Source: DATAJX01 sp036261915 (GTDB lineage Bacteria > Pseudomonadota > Alphaproteobacteria > UBA2136 > UBA6156). Taken from it: 64,000 nucleotides of DNA. Below the pieces are notes generated by a model. That model was not told the origin of the DNA, searched no databases, and worked only from the letters and a program-made list of their open reading frames with translations. Location: positions 186,001 through 250,000 of the forward strand of contig DATAJX010000006.1 of the NCBI GenBank assembly GCA_036261915.1, in the 5' to 3' direction. Of this stretch, positions 15,331 to 24,027 are shown one piece after another (positions within the stretch are counted from its first letter, which is position 1; each line of letters starts with the position of its first letter). The position numbers and the translations under genes are program-made.

Positions 15331-17469
15331 TTACAGCGTGGTGGTGAGTGTGGGCGTGGTGGGCGCCGGCACCAGCCGCGCGGCCTCGATGGGGAAGGTG
15401 TCGGTGCTCTCGATGCTGATGCCGCCGCTCAGGCCGAAACTTTCCAGCATGGTTTGCACGGTGCTTTGCAGGCCGGTGCCGAAGCTGGTGTCGGCGGGCG
15501 GGTGCACGCGCAGCTTCAGCCACAGTTCGGGGTAGGTGATGAGGCCGTCGAGTTGTACTTCGCCCAGTTGCGATAAATTCATTTCAACCAGAAAGCGCGT
15601 GTTGCCGCTGGTTTGCTGCTCTTCTTCCGGCGGGGTGTTCTTCCAGAAAAAACGGCCCTGCTGCGGCTGGCTTTGCGGCGTTTCGAGATAGGGGAACAGC
15701 ACGCCCTGCCATGCCTCGGGCCCCGGCTGGCGCAAAATGGAAAGTTGCGTGAGGTCGGGCGCCAGATCGACCCCCATGGCGCGCAGCATGGTGACAACCT
15801 CGTTGCCCAGCCACTTTTGCACGTTGTTGTGCTGCAGGGCATCGACGTAGCTGGCCAGCCCCGGCATAAGCGCCCCGGCCTGCGGCAGGTGCGCGGCCAG
15901 TTGCTGCGCCACGCGCGGGCTGGTTTGGGCGATGTCGGTGGCGGCCTTGGCCAGTTGCGGCCACTGGTTTTCGAACAGCCCCAGCGTTTGCTGCGCGGCC
16001 AGGTTGGCGGGCGGGGTGATACCTTCGACCACCAGCTGGCCGGTGGGCGAAACGGTGATGTGGAGCACCGTGCCCTGCGGCAGCGTGGCGGGCGTGTTGA
16101 CGGTGAGCGGCACGGTTTCGCCCATAGCGGGGTTGGCAATGGAAAGCTGCAGCGTGGGGGCTGCCCCGGCGCTTTGCGGCGGCACCTGCACCACCGTGGC
16201 GGCAAGGGTTTGGCCTACCGGCAAACCCGGCGGCAAAGGCACCGTGGCGGCTTGCGGGGCGGGTGGCGCGGCAGGCGTGGACACCGGCGCCTGCGACAGC
16301 GTTAAACCCTGCACAACGGGTTGCGCAGGCGCAGCCGGGTTGGGCGCCACGGCCAGCGTGGTACCCGGCGACAAGGGCGCGGGTGTGGTGAGTGTAAGGC
16401 TTTGGCCGTTGGGCAGCAGCGCCTGCTGCGCGAACAGTTGCGGCTGGCCCGGCTGCGGCGCGGGCAGCGGCGTGGCGGGCGTGAGCACCCGCGCGGTGAG
16501 CGGCGCGGTGACCGGCACCGTGCCCGCAGGCAGGCTGAGCGTGATGCTGGCGGGCGTGGGCACCGGGGCGGGCGTGACCGCGGTGACCGTGGCGCCGGTG
16601 GCGGCCGACAGCGTGGTGAGCTGGCTGGAAGTTTGCGCGCTGACCACCGGCGCGGCGGGCAGCGGCACCGGTGCCGGGATCTGCACCACGATGGGCGCAT
16701 TGCTTTGTGCGTTGGCGGGTTGCGGCACGGTGAACGACAGCTCGGTTCCTACCGGCAGTTGCACCCCGGCATTGATGAACACCTGCACCGGCGCGGGCGG
16801 CGGCTGGTTGGCGGCCGGAATGGGGTACAGCGTGGCGGCCTGCGGCTGGCCCGGCAGCGCGGGCAGCGTGTTGACCTGCAGCACCGCAGGGCCGCCCGGC
16901 AATGCCGCCTGCACCGCGGTTTGCGGGGTAAGCACCACAGGGCCCCCAGGCAATGTGGCGGGCAGCTTGGCGGCGGCCAGGTTGCCGAGCATGTCTTCGG
17001 GCAGATTGAGCAGCGGGGTTTGCCGCAGCACGTTCTCGAGATTTTGCAGCGTGGGCAGCACCGGGGCGGCCAGCTGGTTGTTGGCCTGCGGCGTGGGCAG
17101 GTTGACCACCGGCGCGGCGGTGCGCACCTGCGGCGACATGCGCGCCAGCATGATGACCGCCGTGTTGGCGCTGGCGTTGGCCAGGGTATTCTCGGACGGC
17201 ACCTGCAACTGCAGTTGCGCACCCACCGCCAGCTGGCCGCGCGGCGCCTGTGCGGTGATCTGCTGGCCGTTGGGCAGTGCCATCACCGCCATATCGCCCG
17301 GCAGCAGTTGGGTGACGGTAAGGGTAACGGCCCCCTGCCCGGCAAACGGTTGCAGCACCTTGGCGGCGGCGGCATCGATGTTCAGGCGCAGCACCTGCGC
17401 GGTATCGGCGGCGGCGGCCGGGGTGAGCGGCGGGGCCAATACCGAGCCGAACAGGTCTGCCATGGCCAT
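15331..17469 (-). CDS. fliK: FliK-like flagellar hook-length control protein
   Basis: A 712-residue protein with a very long Pro/Ala/Thr/Gln-rich central region (about residues 120-500), consistent with an extended molecular ruler, and a folded C-terminal domain. The latter contains FLVEMNLSQLGEVQLDGLI (near residue 630) and LKLRVHPP, resembling the Flg_hook domain that switches export specificity in FlhB. ATG overlaps the flhG stop by one base (TAATG), so the two are coupled. Assignment rests on architecture, the C-terminal motif and gene context rather than on strong identity. Confidence 0.75.
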   Translation of the reverse strand: MAMADLFGSVLAPPLTPAAAADTAQVLRLNIDAAAAKVLQPFAGQGAVTLTVTQLLPGDMAVMALPNGQQITAQAPRGQLAVGAQLQLQVPSENTLANASANTAVIMLARMSPQVRTAAPVVNLPTPQANNQLAAPVLPTLQNLENVLRQTPLLNLPEDMLGNLAAAKLPATLPGGPVVLTPQTAVQAALPGGPAVLQVNTLPALPGQPQAATLYPIPAANQPPPAPVQVFINAGVQLPVGTELSFTVPQPANAQSNAPIVVQIPAPVPLPAAPVVSAQTSSQLTTLSAATGATVTAVTPAPVPTPASITLSLPAGTVPVTAPLTARVLTPATPLPAPQPGQPQLFAQQALLPNGQSLTLTTPAPLSPGTTLAVAPNPAAPAQPVVQGLTLSQAPVSTPAAPPAPQAATVPLPPGLPVGQTLAATVVQVPPQSAGAAPTLQLSIANPAMGETVPLTVNTPATLPQGTVLHITVSPTGQLVVEGITPPANLAAQQTLGLFENQWPQLAKAATDIAQTSPRVAQQLAAHLPQAGALMPGLASYVDALQHNNVQKWLGNEVVTMLRAMGVDLAPDLTQLSILRQPGPEAWQGVLFPYLETPQSQPQQGRFFWKNTPPEEEQQTSGNTRFLVEMNLSQLGEVQLDGLITYPELWLKLRVHPPADTSFGTGLQSTVQTMLESFGLSGGISIESTDTFPIEAARLVPAPTTPTLTTTL

Positions 17470-18230
17470 TATCCTTGGGGGCTTCCCGGCAGCTTTTTGA
17501 TGATGGCCTTGAGCGCCTCGACCGCCGTGCTGCCCGGGTAGGCCTGCGCCGCCAGCTGGTGGCTTTTGACCGCCCCGGCGTATAACCTGTCGGCCGGCAC
17601 GTTGCCCAGCAGCACCGGCGCGGGCAGTTTCAAGAACGATTCCATCGCCGTACTTAATTTTTGGTGCACCACGGCGGCCTCGCGCACCGTGGCCTGGTTG
17701 ACCACCAGGCTGCTGCGCGCCACGTTCTGCTGCTGCCACAGCAGCTTGATAAGGGCGTAGGCGTCGGTGAGGCTGCTGGGGTCGGGCGTGGCCACCACCA
17801 CCGTGCTGGCGGCGCGCGCGCACAGCGTGAGCACGTGTTCGGTGACGCCTGCTGAAACATCGACGAAGCATACGTCGAACTGGCGGGCGGTGATCTCGAG
17901 CGCGTCGAAGAACAGGTGCAGTTGCGGCAGCGGCAGGCGCGCCAGACCGGCATTGCCCGCGCTGCCCGCCAGCAGGCTGAAGCCGTAGGGGGTTTTGACC
18001 AGCGCTTTTTCTATTCCCACGCGCCCGGCCACCACGTCGGCCAGGCTGTGTTCGGGGTTCAAATTCAGCTGCACATCGGCGTTGGCCAGGCCGATGTCGC
18101 CATCGACCACCAGCACCTTTTTGCCCGCGCGGGCCAGCAGCGTGGCCAGGTTGAGCGTAAGGCTGGTTTTGCCCACACCGCCCTTGCCGCTGGCGATGGC
18201 GATGATGTTGGATTGGGGATTTACATTCAT
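17469..18230 (-). CDS. flhG: MinD-like ATPase FlhG (FleN)
   Basis: Controls flagellar number by counteracting FlhF. Deviant Walker A GKGGVGKTSLTLN (about residues 16-28), VVDGDIGLANADVQL, and Walker B-like VCFVDVSAG are present; a short C-terminal amphipathic tail is expected for membrane binding. 253 residues. ATG 18230 follows the family N-terminus; longer upstream frame runs into repeat copy 2. Downstream partner of flhF on the same strand, separated by the repeat. Confidence 0.93.
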   Translation of the reverse strand: MNVNPQSNIIAIASGKGGVGKTSLTLNLATLLARAGKKVLVVDGDIGLANADVQLNLNPEHSLADVVAGRVGIEKALVKTPYGFSLLAGSAGNAGLARLPLPQLHLFFDALEITARQFDVCFVDVSAGVTEHVLTLCARAASTVVVATPDPSSLTDAYALIKLLWQQQNVARSSLVVNQATVREAAVVHQKLSTAMESFLKLPAPVLLGNVPADRLYAGAVKSHQLAAQAYPGSTAVEALKAIIKKLPGSPQG

Positions 18231-18245
18231 GAGGCGGAACCCCTT

Positions 18246-18363
18246 ATTCGCTGAGGCGAGGTGATTTTTGGCTTTTGCGCAGGCCAAGCACCGCAGCGTA
18301 CACGGTAAGTACGTGAGGAGCGCAGGGCCAGCGAAAGGCAAAAAGCGCCCGCGTCAGCAGAAT
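18246..18363 (+). repeat. Quasi-palindromic intergenic element, copy 2 (flhF-flhG)
   Basis: 118 bases from ATTCGCTGAG to GTCAGCAGAAT. Shares ends and centre with copies 1, 3 and 4. Arms pair internally: the T-rich block at 18262-18277 with GGCAAAAAGCGCC (18338-18350). The flanking bases also pair (TTATTC with GAATAA). Confidence 0.93.
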
Positions 18364-18387
18364 AACCTAAAACGGCCATTGTCACTT

Positions 18388-19431
18388 TCATTGGCCGAGC
18401 TCCCAGGGTTGGCGCGGCAGTTGGGTTAAAATTTCGGCCAGCCAGCGCGGGCTGAGGCTGTGCACCGGCACCGTCAGCTGCGGGCTGTTGGTGGCCAGCC
18501 CGCCGTGCAGGCCCGCACCCGCCAGCGTGGCCACCAGCGGGCCGATGGCCAGGGCTTCGTCGAGCCGCGACGCGATGAGGCTGGCCGGATGCAGCGTTTG
18601 ATAGGCGGCGGGCAGCAGCGGCAATTGCTCGCCATGGAACGCGGCGGGCAACATCAGGTGCACCGCCAGCGGCAGGTTGAGCGCCACCAGTTGCTGGCGC
18701 AGCTTTTGCTGGCCCATGCGGTCGGCGGGTGCCACGCCGGGGGTATCGATGAGAATGCGCAGGCTTGGCCCCAGTTGGCGGCCCAGGTTGGAAAGGTCTT
18801 TCGGGTCGGTGATGAGCCGCGCGGGAATGTCGAAAATTTCGGCGGCCTGCTCGAGCGGCTCGAAGCCGCCGAGTTTTAGATTATCGAGCGAGAACATGAC
18901 GATCTGCGCGCCCGAGTTCTTCCACTGCCGCGCCAGCCGGATGATGAAACTGGTTTTGCCCGCGCCATGCGGCCCGGCAAACACGTGGGCGTGGCTGGTG
19001 GGCAGTAGTTCGGCCATGCCTTTCAGCGGCAGGGTTTTGGCCAGCACCATTTCCAGCGCATCGGTGGGCGAAAACTGCGCGGCGGTAAGCCCCTGCACGG
19101 CGGCGGTCAGGCGGGCCACCAGCTCGGCCGGCAGCTTGTGGGCGCGCAGCACGCTGTCGAGTTCGGCATGGTGCGATTGCGCCGAGGTGATGACCTTGGC
19201 GCCCTGCATGTAGACGGGCAGTTTGGTGGGCGGCGGCGGCGGCACTTCGGTGGTGGGGCCGGCGGCGGGCAGGTCGGGTTCGTTCACCGCGGCGGTGATT
19301 TCCAGCGTGGGGTCGCCCTTGGCGTTTTTGACTTTGCGGGTGTTGAGGATCAGCGCGTTCTGCCCCAGCTCGTCGCGGATGAGCCGCAGCGCGGCGGGCA
19401 TGTCGGGGGCGGTGTAGGTTTTAAGGCGCAT
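18388..19431 (-). CDS. flhF: Flagellar SRP-like GTPase FlhF
   Basis: SRP-family GTPase that marks the cell pole for flagellar assembly. N-terminal MRLKTYTAPDMPAALRLIRDELGQNALIL is diagnostic; a Pro-rich linker (about residues 55-70) leads to the NG domain with P-loop GPHGAGKTSF (about 153-162), and G3 DTPG. It ends in the usual LSPRWLAEIL segment. 347 residues, on the short side. No Shine-Dalgarno before the ATG. Upstream of flhG on the same strand. Confidence 0.94.
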   Translation of the reverse strand: MRLKTYTAPDMPAALRLIRDELGQNALILNTRKVKNAKGDPTLEITAAVNEPDLPAAGPTTEVPPPPPTKLPVYMQGAKVITSAQSHHAELDSVLRAHKLPAELVARLTAAVQGLTAAQFSPTDALEMVLAKTLPLKGMAELLPTSHAHVFAGPHGAGKTSFIIRLARQWKNSGAQIVMFSLDNLKLGGFEPLEQAAEIFDIPARLITDPKDLSNLGRQLGPSLRILIDTPGVAPADRMGQQKLRQQLVALNLPLAVHLMLPAAFHGEQLPLLPAAYQTLHPASLIASRLDEALAIGPLVATLAGAGLHGGLATNSPQLTVPVHSLSPRWLAEILTQLPRQPWELGQ

Positions 19432-19528
19432 GACGGTTAAAAATTAGCATGGATAAACTGTTTTGTGGGGGGATTAATTTATGTATACTGGCTTAAATTC
19501 ACCTTGCTGTTTCCCCGGAGTTCCCTCC

Positions 19529-19996
19529 ATGAAAAGCGTGCTCCTCATCGACCGCCACAGCGCCGACGCGCTGGCGGAAGACATCGAAAAACTCAAACCC
19601 CTCTGGAAGATCGTGCCGGTGGCCGACCACAACACGGCCCTGCAGCTTATCCACGAAGTACAGCCCAGGTTCGACCTGGTGGTTATCAACGTGGGCCGTG
19701 GCCGCTGCAAGCTCGACCCGCTTGGCTTGCTGCAGATACTCAGGCTTTCCAGCGCGCTGGAAAAAAGCCGGTTTCTGGTACTGCTGCCCAACCCGTGGGA
19801 CGAACGCGACAACACCGCCGCACTGGCCGCCGGGGCGCACATGGTGCAGATATACCCCCGCCACTACGAACACACCTTTTGGCTGGTGTTCAAGGTGATG
19901 CTGAAAATGGTGTACCACGAAAAACGGGCCGAAAAAGAAATGCCGCTGGCCCCGTTTTACCAGTTCGGCATCAGCGACCTGCCCCACGCGCCTTAA
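19529..19996 (+). CDS. Degenerate (pseudo-)receiver-domain protein
   Basis: A 155-residue CheY-like fold: SVLLIDRHS at the first strand, DLVVINVG where the phosphoacceptor aspartate should be (replaced by Asn, about residue 53), and an AGAHMVQIYP end in which the conserved Lys before Pro is Tyr. It cannot be phosphorylated in the usual way, so it may act as a constitutive or protein-interaction module. CGGAG lies eight bases before ATG 19529. Divergent from flhF; a flagellar role is inferred from position only. Confidence 0.72.
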   Translation: MKSVLLIDRHSADALAEDIEKLKPLWKIVPVADHNTALQLIHEVQPRFDLVVINVGRGRCKLDPLGLLQILRLSSALEKSRFLVLLPNPWDERDNTAALAAGAHMVQIYPRHYEHTFWLVFKVMLKMVYHEKRAEKEMPLAPFYQFGISDLPHAP

Positions 19997-20022
19997 AAAG
20001 GCCCCCTTACGGGGGCCTTTTT
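19995..20022. terminator. Bidirectional terminator between receiver gene and nrdB
   Basis: AAAAAGGCCCCC stem with TTAC loop and T-run, between convergent genes. Confidence 0.92.
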
Positions 20023-20032
20023 ACATGGGCAT

Positions 20033-21205
20033 TTACGATGTTTTACCGAACTGCTCCTGCAACGGCTTGAAGGTGTTGGCGAACTTGCCTTCTTCCCACG
20101 TTTGCATGTTCACCGGGCTGGTGGCGGTGGCGTCGGTGCTGCTGGCCATCATGCTGCTGAAGGCCTCGTCCCAGCTGCCCTGGGTGGCGGCACGGGCGTA
20201 CTCGGTGGCGCGCTGCTCGAAGAAGTTGGCGTGCTCGTCGGCGTTCAGCATCAGGTCCATCCACGGCAGCGGGTTCTTGTCGGTGTTGAACACCGGCTCG
20301 AGGTTCAGGCTGCGCAGACGGCGGTCGGCAATAAAGCGGATGTAGCCCTTCACGTCTTCGGCGGTCAGGCCTTCGACCGGGCCCATTTCAAACGCCAGGT
20401 CGATGAACTTGTCTTCCATGCCCACGATCTTCTGGCAGGCTTCGGTGATCTCGTTCTTCAGCTTGTCGGTCCAGATCTCGGGGTTTTCTTGGATGAACGT
20501 GTTGAACAGCTTGATGACGCACTGGCAGTGCAGGGTTTCGTCGCGCACGCTCCAGGTGACGATTTGCCCCATGCCCTTCATTTTGTTGAAGCGCGGAAAG
20601 TTCATCAGCATGGCAAAGCTGGCGAACAGCTGCAGGCCTTCGGTGAACGCGCCGAACACGGCCATGGTCATGGCGATGTTGTGTTTGTCGTTCACGTTGA
20701 AGCCGTGCATGTAGTCGTACTTGTCCTTCATTTCGGCATATTCCATGAAGGCGCTGTACTCGGCCTCGGGCATGCCGATGGTGTCGAGCAGGTGGGAATA
20801 GGCGGCGACGTGCACGGTTTCCATGTTGGAGAAGCTGGTGAGCATCATCAGCACTTCGGTGGGCTTGAACACCTGCATGTAGTGGCGGTTGTAGCAGTTG
20901 TTCACTTCCACGTCGGATTGCGTGAAGAAGCGGAAGATCTGGGTGAGCAGGTTCTTTTCGCCCGCGCTCATTTTGGTGTTCCAGTCTTTCACGTCGTCGG
21001 CCATCGGCACTTCTTCCGGCAGCCAGTGAATGCGTTGCTGCATCAGCCAGGCCTCATAGGCCCACGGGTAGGCAAACGGTTTGTAGCCGACCCGGTCTTG
21101 CATCAAATTAGGCATGTTACGTCCTTCCTTTACATGTTTGTCGCGGGTGGCCGAGTGCGCAAGCTTGGCACGGGCCGGTTCAAAGTTGATGACGTTGGCG
21201 GCCAT
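20033..21205 (-). CDS. nrdB: Ribonucleoside-diphosphate reductase class Ia, beta subunit
   Basis: Generates the tyrosyl radical for ribonucleotide reduction. Ligands of the di-iron centre and the radical tyrosine can be followed: D98 (TQSD), E129 and H132 (METVH), Y136 (AAYSH), then FTEGLQLF and RDETLHCQC. 390 residues. A purine-rich Shine-Dalgarno precedes the ATG. Lies 238 bases downstream of nrdA on the same strand with dispersed repeat copy 3 between them. Confidence 0.95.
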   Translation of the reverse strand: MAANVINFEPARAKLAHSATRDKHVKEGRNMPNLMQDRVGYKPFAYPWAYEAWLMQQRIHWLPEEVPMADDVKDWNTKMSAGEKNLLTQIFRFFTQSDVEVNNCYNRHYMQVFKPTEVLMMLTSFSNMETVHVAAYSHLLDTIGMPEAEYSAFMEYAEMKDKYDYMHGFNVNDKHNIAMTMAVFGAFTEGLQLFASFAMLMNFPRFNKMKGMGQIVTWSVRDETLHCQCVIKLFNTFIQENPEIWTDKLKNEITEACQKIVGMEDKFIDLAFEMGPVEGLTAEDVKGYIRFIADRRLRSLNLEPVFNTDKNPLPWMDLMLNADEHANFFEQRATEYARAATQGSWDEAFSSMMASSTDATATSPVNMQTWEEGKFANTFKPLQEQFGKTS

Positions 21206-21320
21206 CGGTACCCTCCCCCTCGTTTACTTAAAACCTGTTCTCCCAAAACGGCCGGAAAGACAAGCTTTTCCTTTTTTCTTAAACCTTTTAAACTTCTTCA
21301 CTTTTTGGCCGAAGGCCAGC

Positions 21321-21441
21321 ATTCGCTGGATGCGAGGGGCTTTTTGTTTTCTCCGACGGGCGAGCATCGCAGCGCACAAGTTCAGTGCGTGAGAAGCGCA
21401 GCCCTAGGAAAAACGAAAAGACACCGCATTCCAGATAGAAT
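21321..21441 (+). repeat. Quasi-palindromic intergenic element, copy 3 (nrdA-nrdB)
   Basis: 121 bases from ATTCGCTGGATGCG to CCAGATAGAAT, beginning to diverge in the centre (GAGCATCGCAGCGCACA / TGCGTGAGAAGCGCAG). The centre changes are paired: GCGCAC opposite GTGCGT replaces GCGTAC opposite GTACGT. Arms pair (GGGGCTTTTTGTTTTCTCC against GGAAAAACGAAAAGACACC). Confidence 0.92.
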
Positions 21442-21443
21442 GC

Positions 21444-23255
21444 TTACCCCTGGCAGCTCAGGCACTCTTCGTACTTATTCGCGTCGTCGGTGCCGGTGGC
21501 TTTCAGGACCATCTTGGCGGTAGCGGCGGCGGTATCGCGCGTGGGCAGGCTCACGACCTCGGCACGCTGCAAACTCTTGCTGCGGCAGTAGTACATGGCT
21601 TTAACGCCCTTTTTCCAGGCCTGGTAGTGCAGCATGTGCAGGTCGCGCTTGTGCACGTCGGCGGGCAGGAAAACGTTGAGGCTCTGGCTTTGGCAAATGA
21701 ACGGCGTGCGGTCGGCGCAGTGCTCGATGACCCAGCGCTGGTCGATCTCGAACGCGGTCTTGAACACGTCGCGCTCGGCATCGGTCAGGAAATCGAGGTG
21801 CTGCACGCTGCCGCCGTGAACCGTGATGCTGGTCCAGGTGTCTTCGTCGTTGCGGCCGTATTTTTCCAGCAGCGGGGTAAGGTACTTGTTGCGCACGTTA
21901 AAGGTGCCGGAAAGCGTTTTGTGGTTGTAGCTGTTGGAGGGGTAGGGTTCGATGCCCGGACTGGCGTTACCGCAGTAAATGCTGCTGGTGGCGTTGGGGG
22001 CAATGGCCAGTTTGTGGCTGAAGCGTTCCTTCACCAGCACTTCGGCGGCGTCGGGGCAGGGCCCGCGTTCGTCGGCCAGCTTGATGCTGGCGGCGTCGGC
22101 CGCGGCCTTGATGTGCTTGAACATCTTCACGTTCCAGCTCTTGGCCATCACGCTTTCGAACGGAATGCCCTTGCTTTGCAAAAAGCTGTGGAAACCCATG
22201 GCGCCCAGGCCCACGGCACGTTCGCGCATGGCGGAATAACGGGCGGATTCGAACTCGTCGGGCGCGCGGTCGATGAAATCCTGCAGGATATTATCGAGGT
22301 AGCGCATCATGTCTTCGATGAACTGGGGCTCTTTGCTCCACTCTTCGAAGGTTTCGAGGTTGACGGAAGAAAGGCAGCAAACGGCGGTGCGGTCTTTGCC
22401 GTATTGGTCGATGCCGGTGGGCAGCATGATCTCGGAGCACAGGTTACTCATTTTAACCTTGAGGCCTTGCTTGCGCTGGAATTCGGGCAGCGCGCGGTTC
22501 ACGGTGTCGATGAACACGATGTACGGCTCGCCGGTTTCGATGCGGCAGGTGAGGATGCGGATCCACACGTCGCGCGCCTTGACCTGCTTGACCATTTTGC
22601 CGGTGCGCGGGCTGAGCAGGTCGTAGATCTCGTCCTTTTCGACCGCTTGCATGAACTTGTCGTCGATGAGCACGGCGTTGTGCAGGAACAGCGCCTTGCG
22701 CAGCGGATCGCCACCGGTGGGGCGGCGGATCTCGATGAACTCTTCGATTTCGGGGTGCCACACGGGCAGGTACACGGCGGCGGCGCCGCGGCGTTGCGCG
22801 CCACGGTCGATGGCGGCGGAAAGGCTGTTTTGAACGACCATGAAGGGAACCACGCCGGTGGACTTGCCCTTGGCGCCGATCTGCTCGCCGATGGAGCGCA
22901 CGTTGCCCCAGTAGGTGCCCAGGCCGCCGGTGTTGGCCGCCACCCATACGCCTTCGTTCCACTTGCCGACGATGCTCTTCATGTCGTCCTGCACTTCGGA
23001 AAGGAAGCAGCTGATGGGCAATGCGCGGTTGGCGCCGCCGTTGGCCAGAATGGGGCTGGCGGGGGTGAACCACATTTTGCTCATGTAATCGTACAGGCGC
23101 TGGGCGTGGGCCTGGTCGTCGGCGTAGGCGTTGGCCACGCGGGCAAAGGCGGCCTGGGGGTTTTCGTTCGGCAGCAGATAACGATCCTGCAGGGTGGCCA
23201 TGCCAAAATCGGTAAACAGGGCGTCGCGGCTGTTGTCCACCTTGATGTCGTACAT
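21444..23255 (-). CDS. nrdA: Ribonucleoside-diphosphate reductase class Ia, alpha subunit
   Basis: Catalytic subunit, 603 residues. Active-site residues are visible: C83 (ISCFLSE), N271/C273/E275 (NLCSE), C293-C294 (VCCLSSVNL), and the C-terminal relay cysteines CLSCQG. The protein starts at the family core; the ~90-residue N-terminal ATP-cone present in E. coli NrdA is missing, so dATP overall-activity control may be absent. AAGGGAG lies seven bases before ATG 23255. First gene of nrdA-nrdB. Confidence 0.95.
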   Translation of the reverse strand: MYDIKVDNSRDALFTDFGMATLQDRYLLPNENPQAAFARVANAYADDQAHAQRLYDYMSKMWFTPASPILANGGANRALPISCFLSEVQDDMKSIVGKWNEGVWVAANTGGLGTYWGNVRSIGEQIGAKGKSTGVVPFMVVQNSLSAAIDRGAQRRGAAAVYLPVWHPEIEEFIEIRRPTGGDPLRKALFLHNAVLIDDKFMQAVEKDEIYDLLSPRTGKMVKQVKARDVWIRILTCRIETGEPYIVFIDTVNRALPEFQRKQGLKVKMSNLCSEIMLPTGIDQYGKDRTAVCCLSSVNLETFEEWSKEPQFIEDMMRYLDNILQDFIDRAPDEFESARYSAMRERAVGLGAMGFHSFLQSKGIPFESVMAKSWNVKMFKHIKAAADAASIKLADERGPCPDAAEVLVKERFSHKLAIAPNATSSIYCGNASPGIEPYPSNSYNHKTLSGTFNVRNKYLTPLLEKYGRNDEDTWTSITVHGGSVQHLDFLTDAERDVFKTAFEIDQRWVIEHCADRTPFICQSQSLNVFLPADVHKRDLHMLHYQAWKKGVKAMYYCRSKSLQRAEVVSLPTRDTAAATAKMVLKATGTDDANKYEECLSCQG

Positions 23256-23814
23256 GGCAAACTCCCTTAAATTATCGTTGTTAATAATACTTACAAATGT
23301 CTTACATTGCCGGCTTACGGCGGCTACTTTTGAACCGACGGAATCGGAACAATTGTGGCCAAACGCAAAAAACAAAATGCCCTTCAGCGTTTCGTCGCCA
23401 CACCTACTCTCCTAACACATGGGGTGGGGGTGCAGAACGCATCATGCAGGCGTACCCCCCACCCTGCAACGTATGGCAACATATTGATGCGTCCACCAAC
23501 CCACTGATTTATAAGCCTTGCCTGCCTCATTTTTAGGCACGCAAGGGCAGCGAGACGCTTTACCTAGTGTGTCTTTTTTGAACACCCCCCTATATCTTGT
23601 GTTTAAGGGTTTTGACCAGCCAACCGCCATTTTTGGGCTATTTGCCTGTTTATTGGGCAATATACACCCCCATATATATGGCCCTTACCACCCCAGCCCC
23701 CTTCTCCTCCACACTACAATATATAAGGGCTGCCTCCAGGCAGGCGGGCAACGGGGTGGGCGGTGTGGCGCCCTGGCACACCTTTTCATCCATGCAAACC
23801 AACCGCCTGCGCCA
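23256..23814. other. Long intergenic region upstream of nrdA
   Basis: No credible gene. It has lower GC than its surroundings and holds several AT-rich short palindromes between 23587 and 23733, a long inverted repeat GGGTGGGGGT / ACCCCCCACC near 23421-23463, and a weak nrdA promoter candidate (TTGTAA, 16 bases, TAATTT on the minus strand, just upstream of the Shine-Dalgarno). Confidence 0.5.
23587..23602. promoter_or_regulatory. Possible NrdR box
   Basis: CCCCTATATCTTGTGT agrees with the NrdR-box consensus (acaCwAtATaTwGtgt) at 13 of 16 positions. It lies about 330 bases before the nrdA start, further than usual, and no second box at the normal ~31-base spacing was found, so the call is weak. 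Confidence 0.3.
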
Positions 23815-23843
23815 TAAAAAAACGGGGCCGAAGCCCCGTTTTG
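23815..23843 (-). terminator. Terminator after flagellin remnant
   Basis: GGGGC-TTCGG-CCCC-type stem with long T-run on the minus strand (A7 on plus). Placed 13 bases after the stop codon of the flagellin remnant. Confidence 0.85.
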
Positions 23844-23856
23844 GTAACCACTCTTA

Positions 23857-23970
23857 CTACTGCAGCAGGCGCAGGAGAAGAGCAGGCTGTTGGTTCGCTT
23901 GGGCGAGCAACGAAACACCGGTCGCGCCCACGGCGCGCTTCATCAGTGCTTCAGCAGCACTTGTTGGCTG
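23857..23970 (-). pseudogene. Remnant of a second flagellin gene (3' end only)
   Basis: The minus strand encodes GVSLLAQANQQPALLLRLLQ followed by TAG, the exact C-terminus of the intact flagellin upstream. Homology continues to 23970 (SQQVLL equivalent) but about 26 extra bases break the frame between the two blocks. Nothing else of a flagellin gene is present before the terminator at 23974-24003. It is a decayed tandem copy. Confidence 0.88.
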
Positions 23971-23973
23971 CCT

Positions 23974-24003
23974 AAAAGAAAAAGCCCCTTGCGGGGCCTT
24001 CTC
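23974..24003 (-). terminator. Terminator of intact flagellin gene
   Basis: Stem GGCCCCGC / GGGGC with T-rich tail on the minus strand, 25 bases after the flagellin stop codon. Confidence 0.85.
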
Positions 24004-24027
24004 TCAACCTTGCGGTTCCGTCTGCGA

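Noticed and set aside
17470..17871. Upstream extension of the fliK-like frame
   Set aside because: It overlaps flhG completely; ATG 17469 coupled to the flhG stop is the better start.
23716..23731. Second NrdR box
   Set aside because: Only about 11 of 16 consensus positions and about 130 bases from the first candidate rather than ~31.
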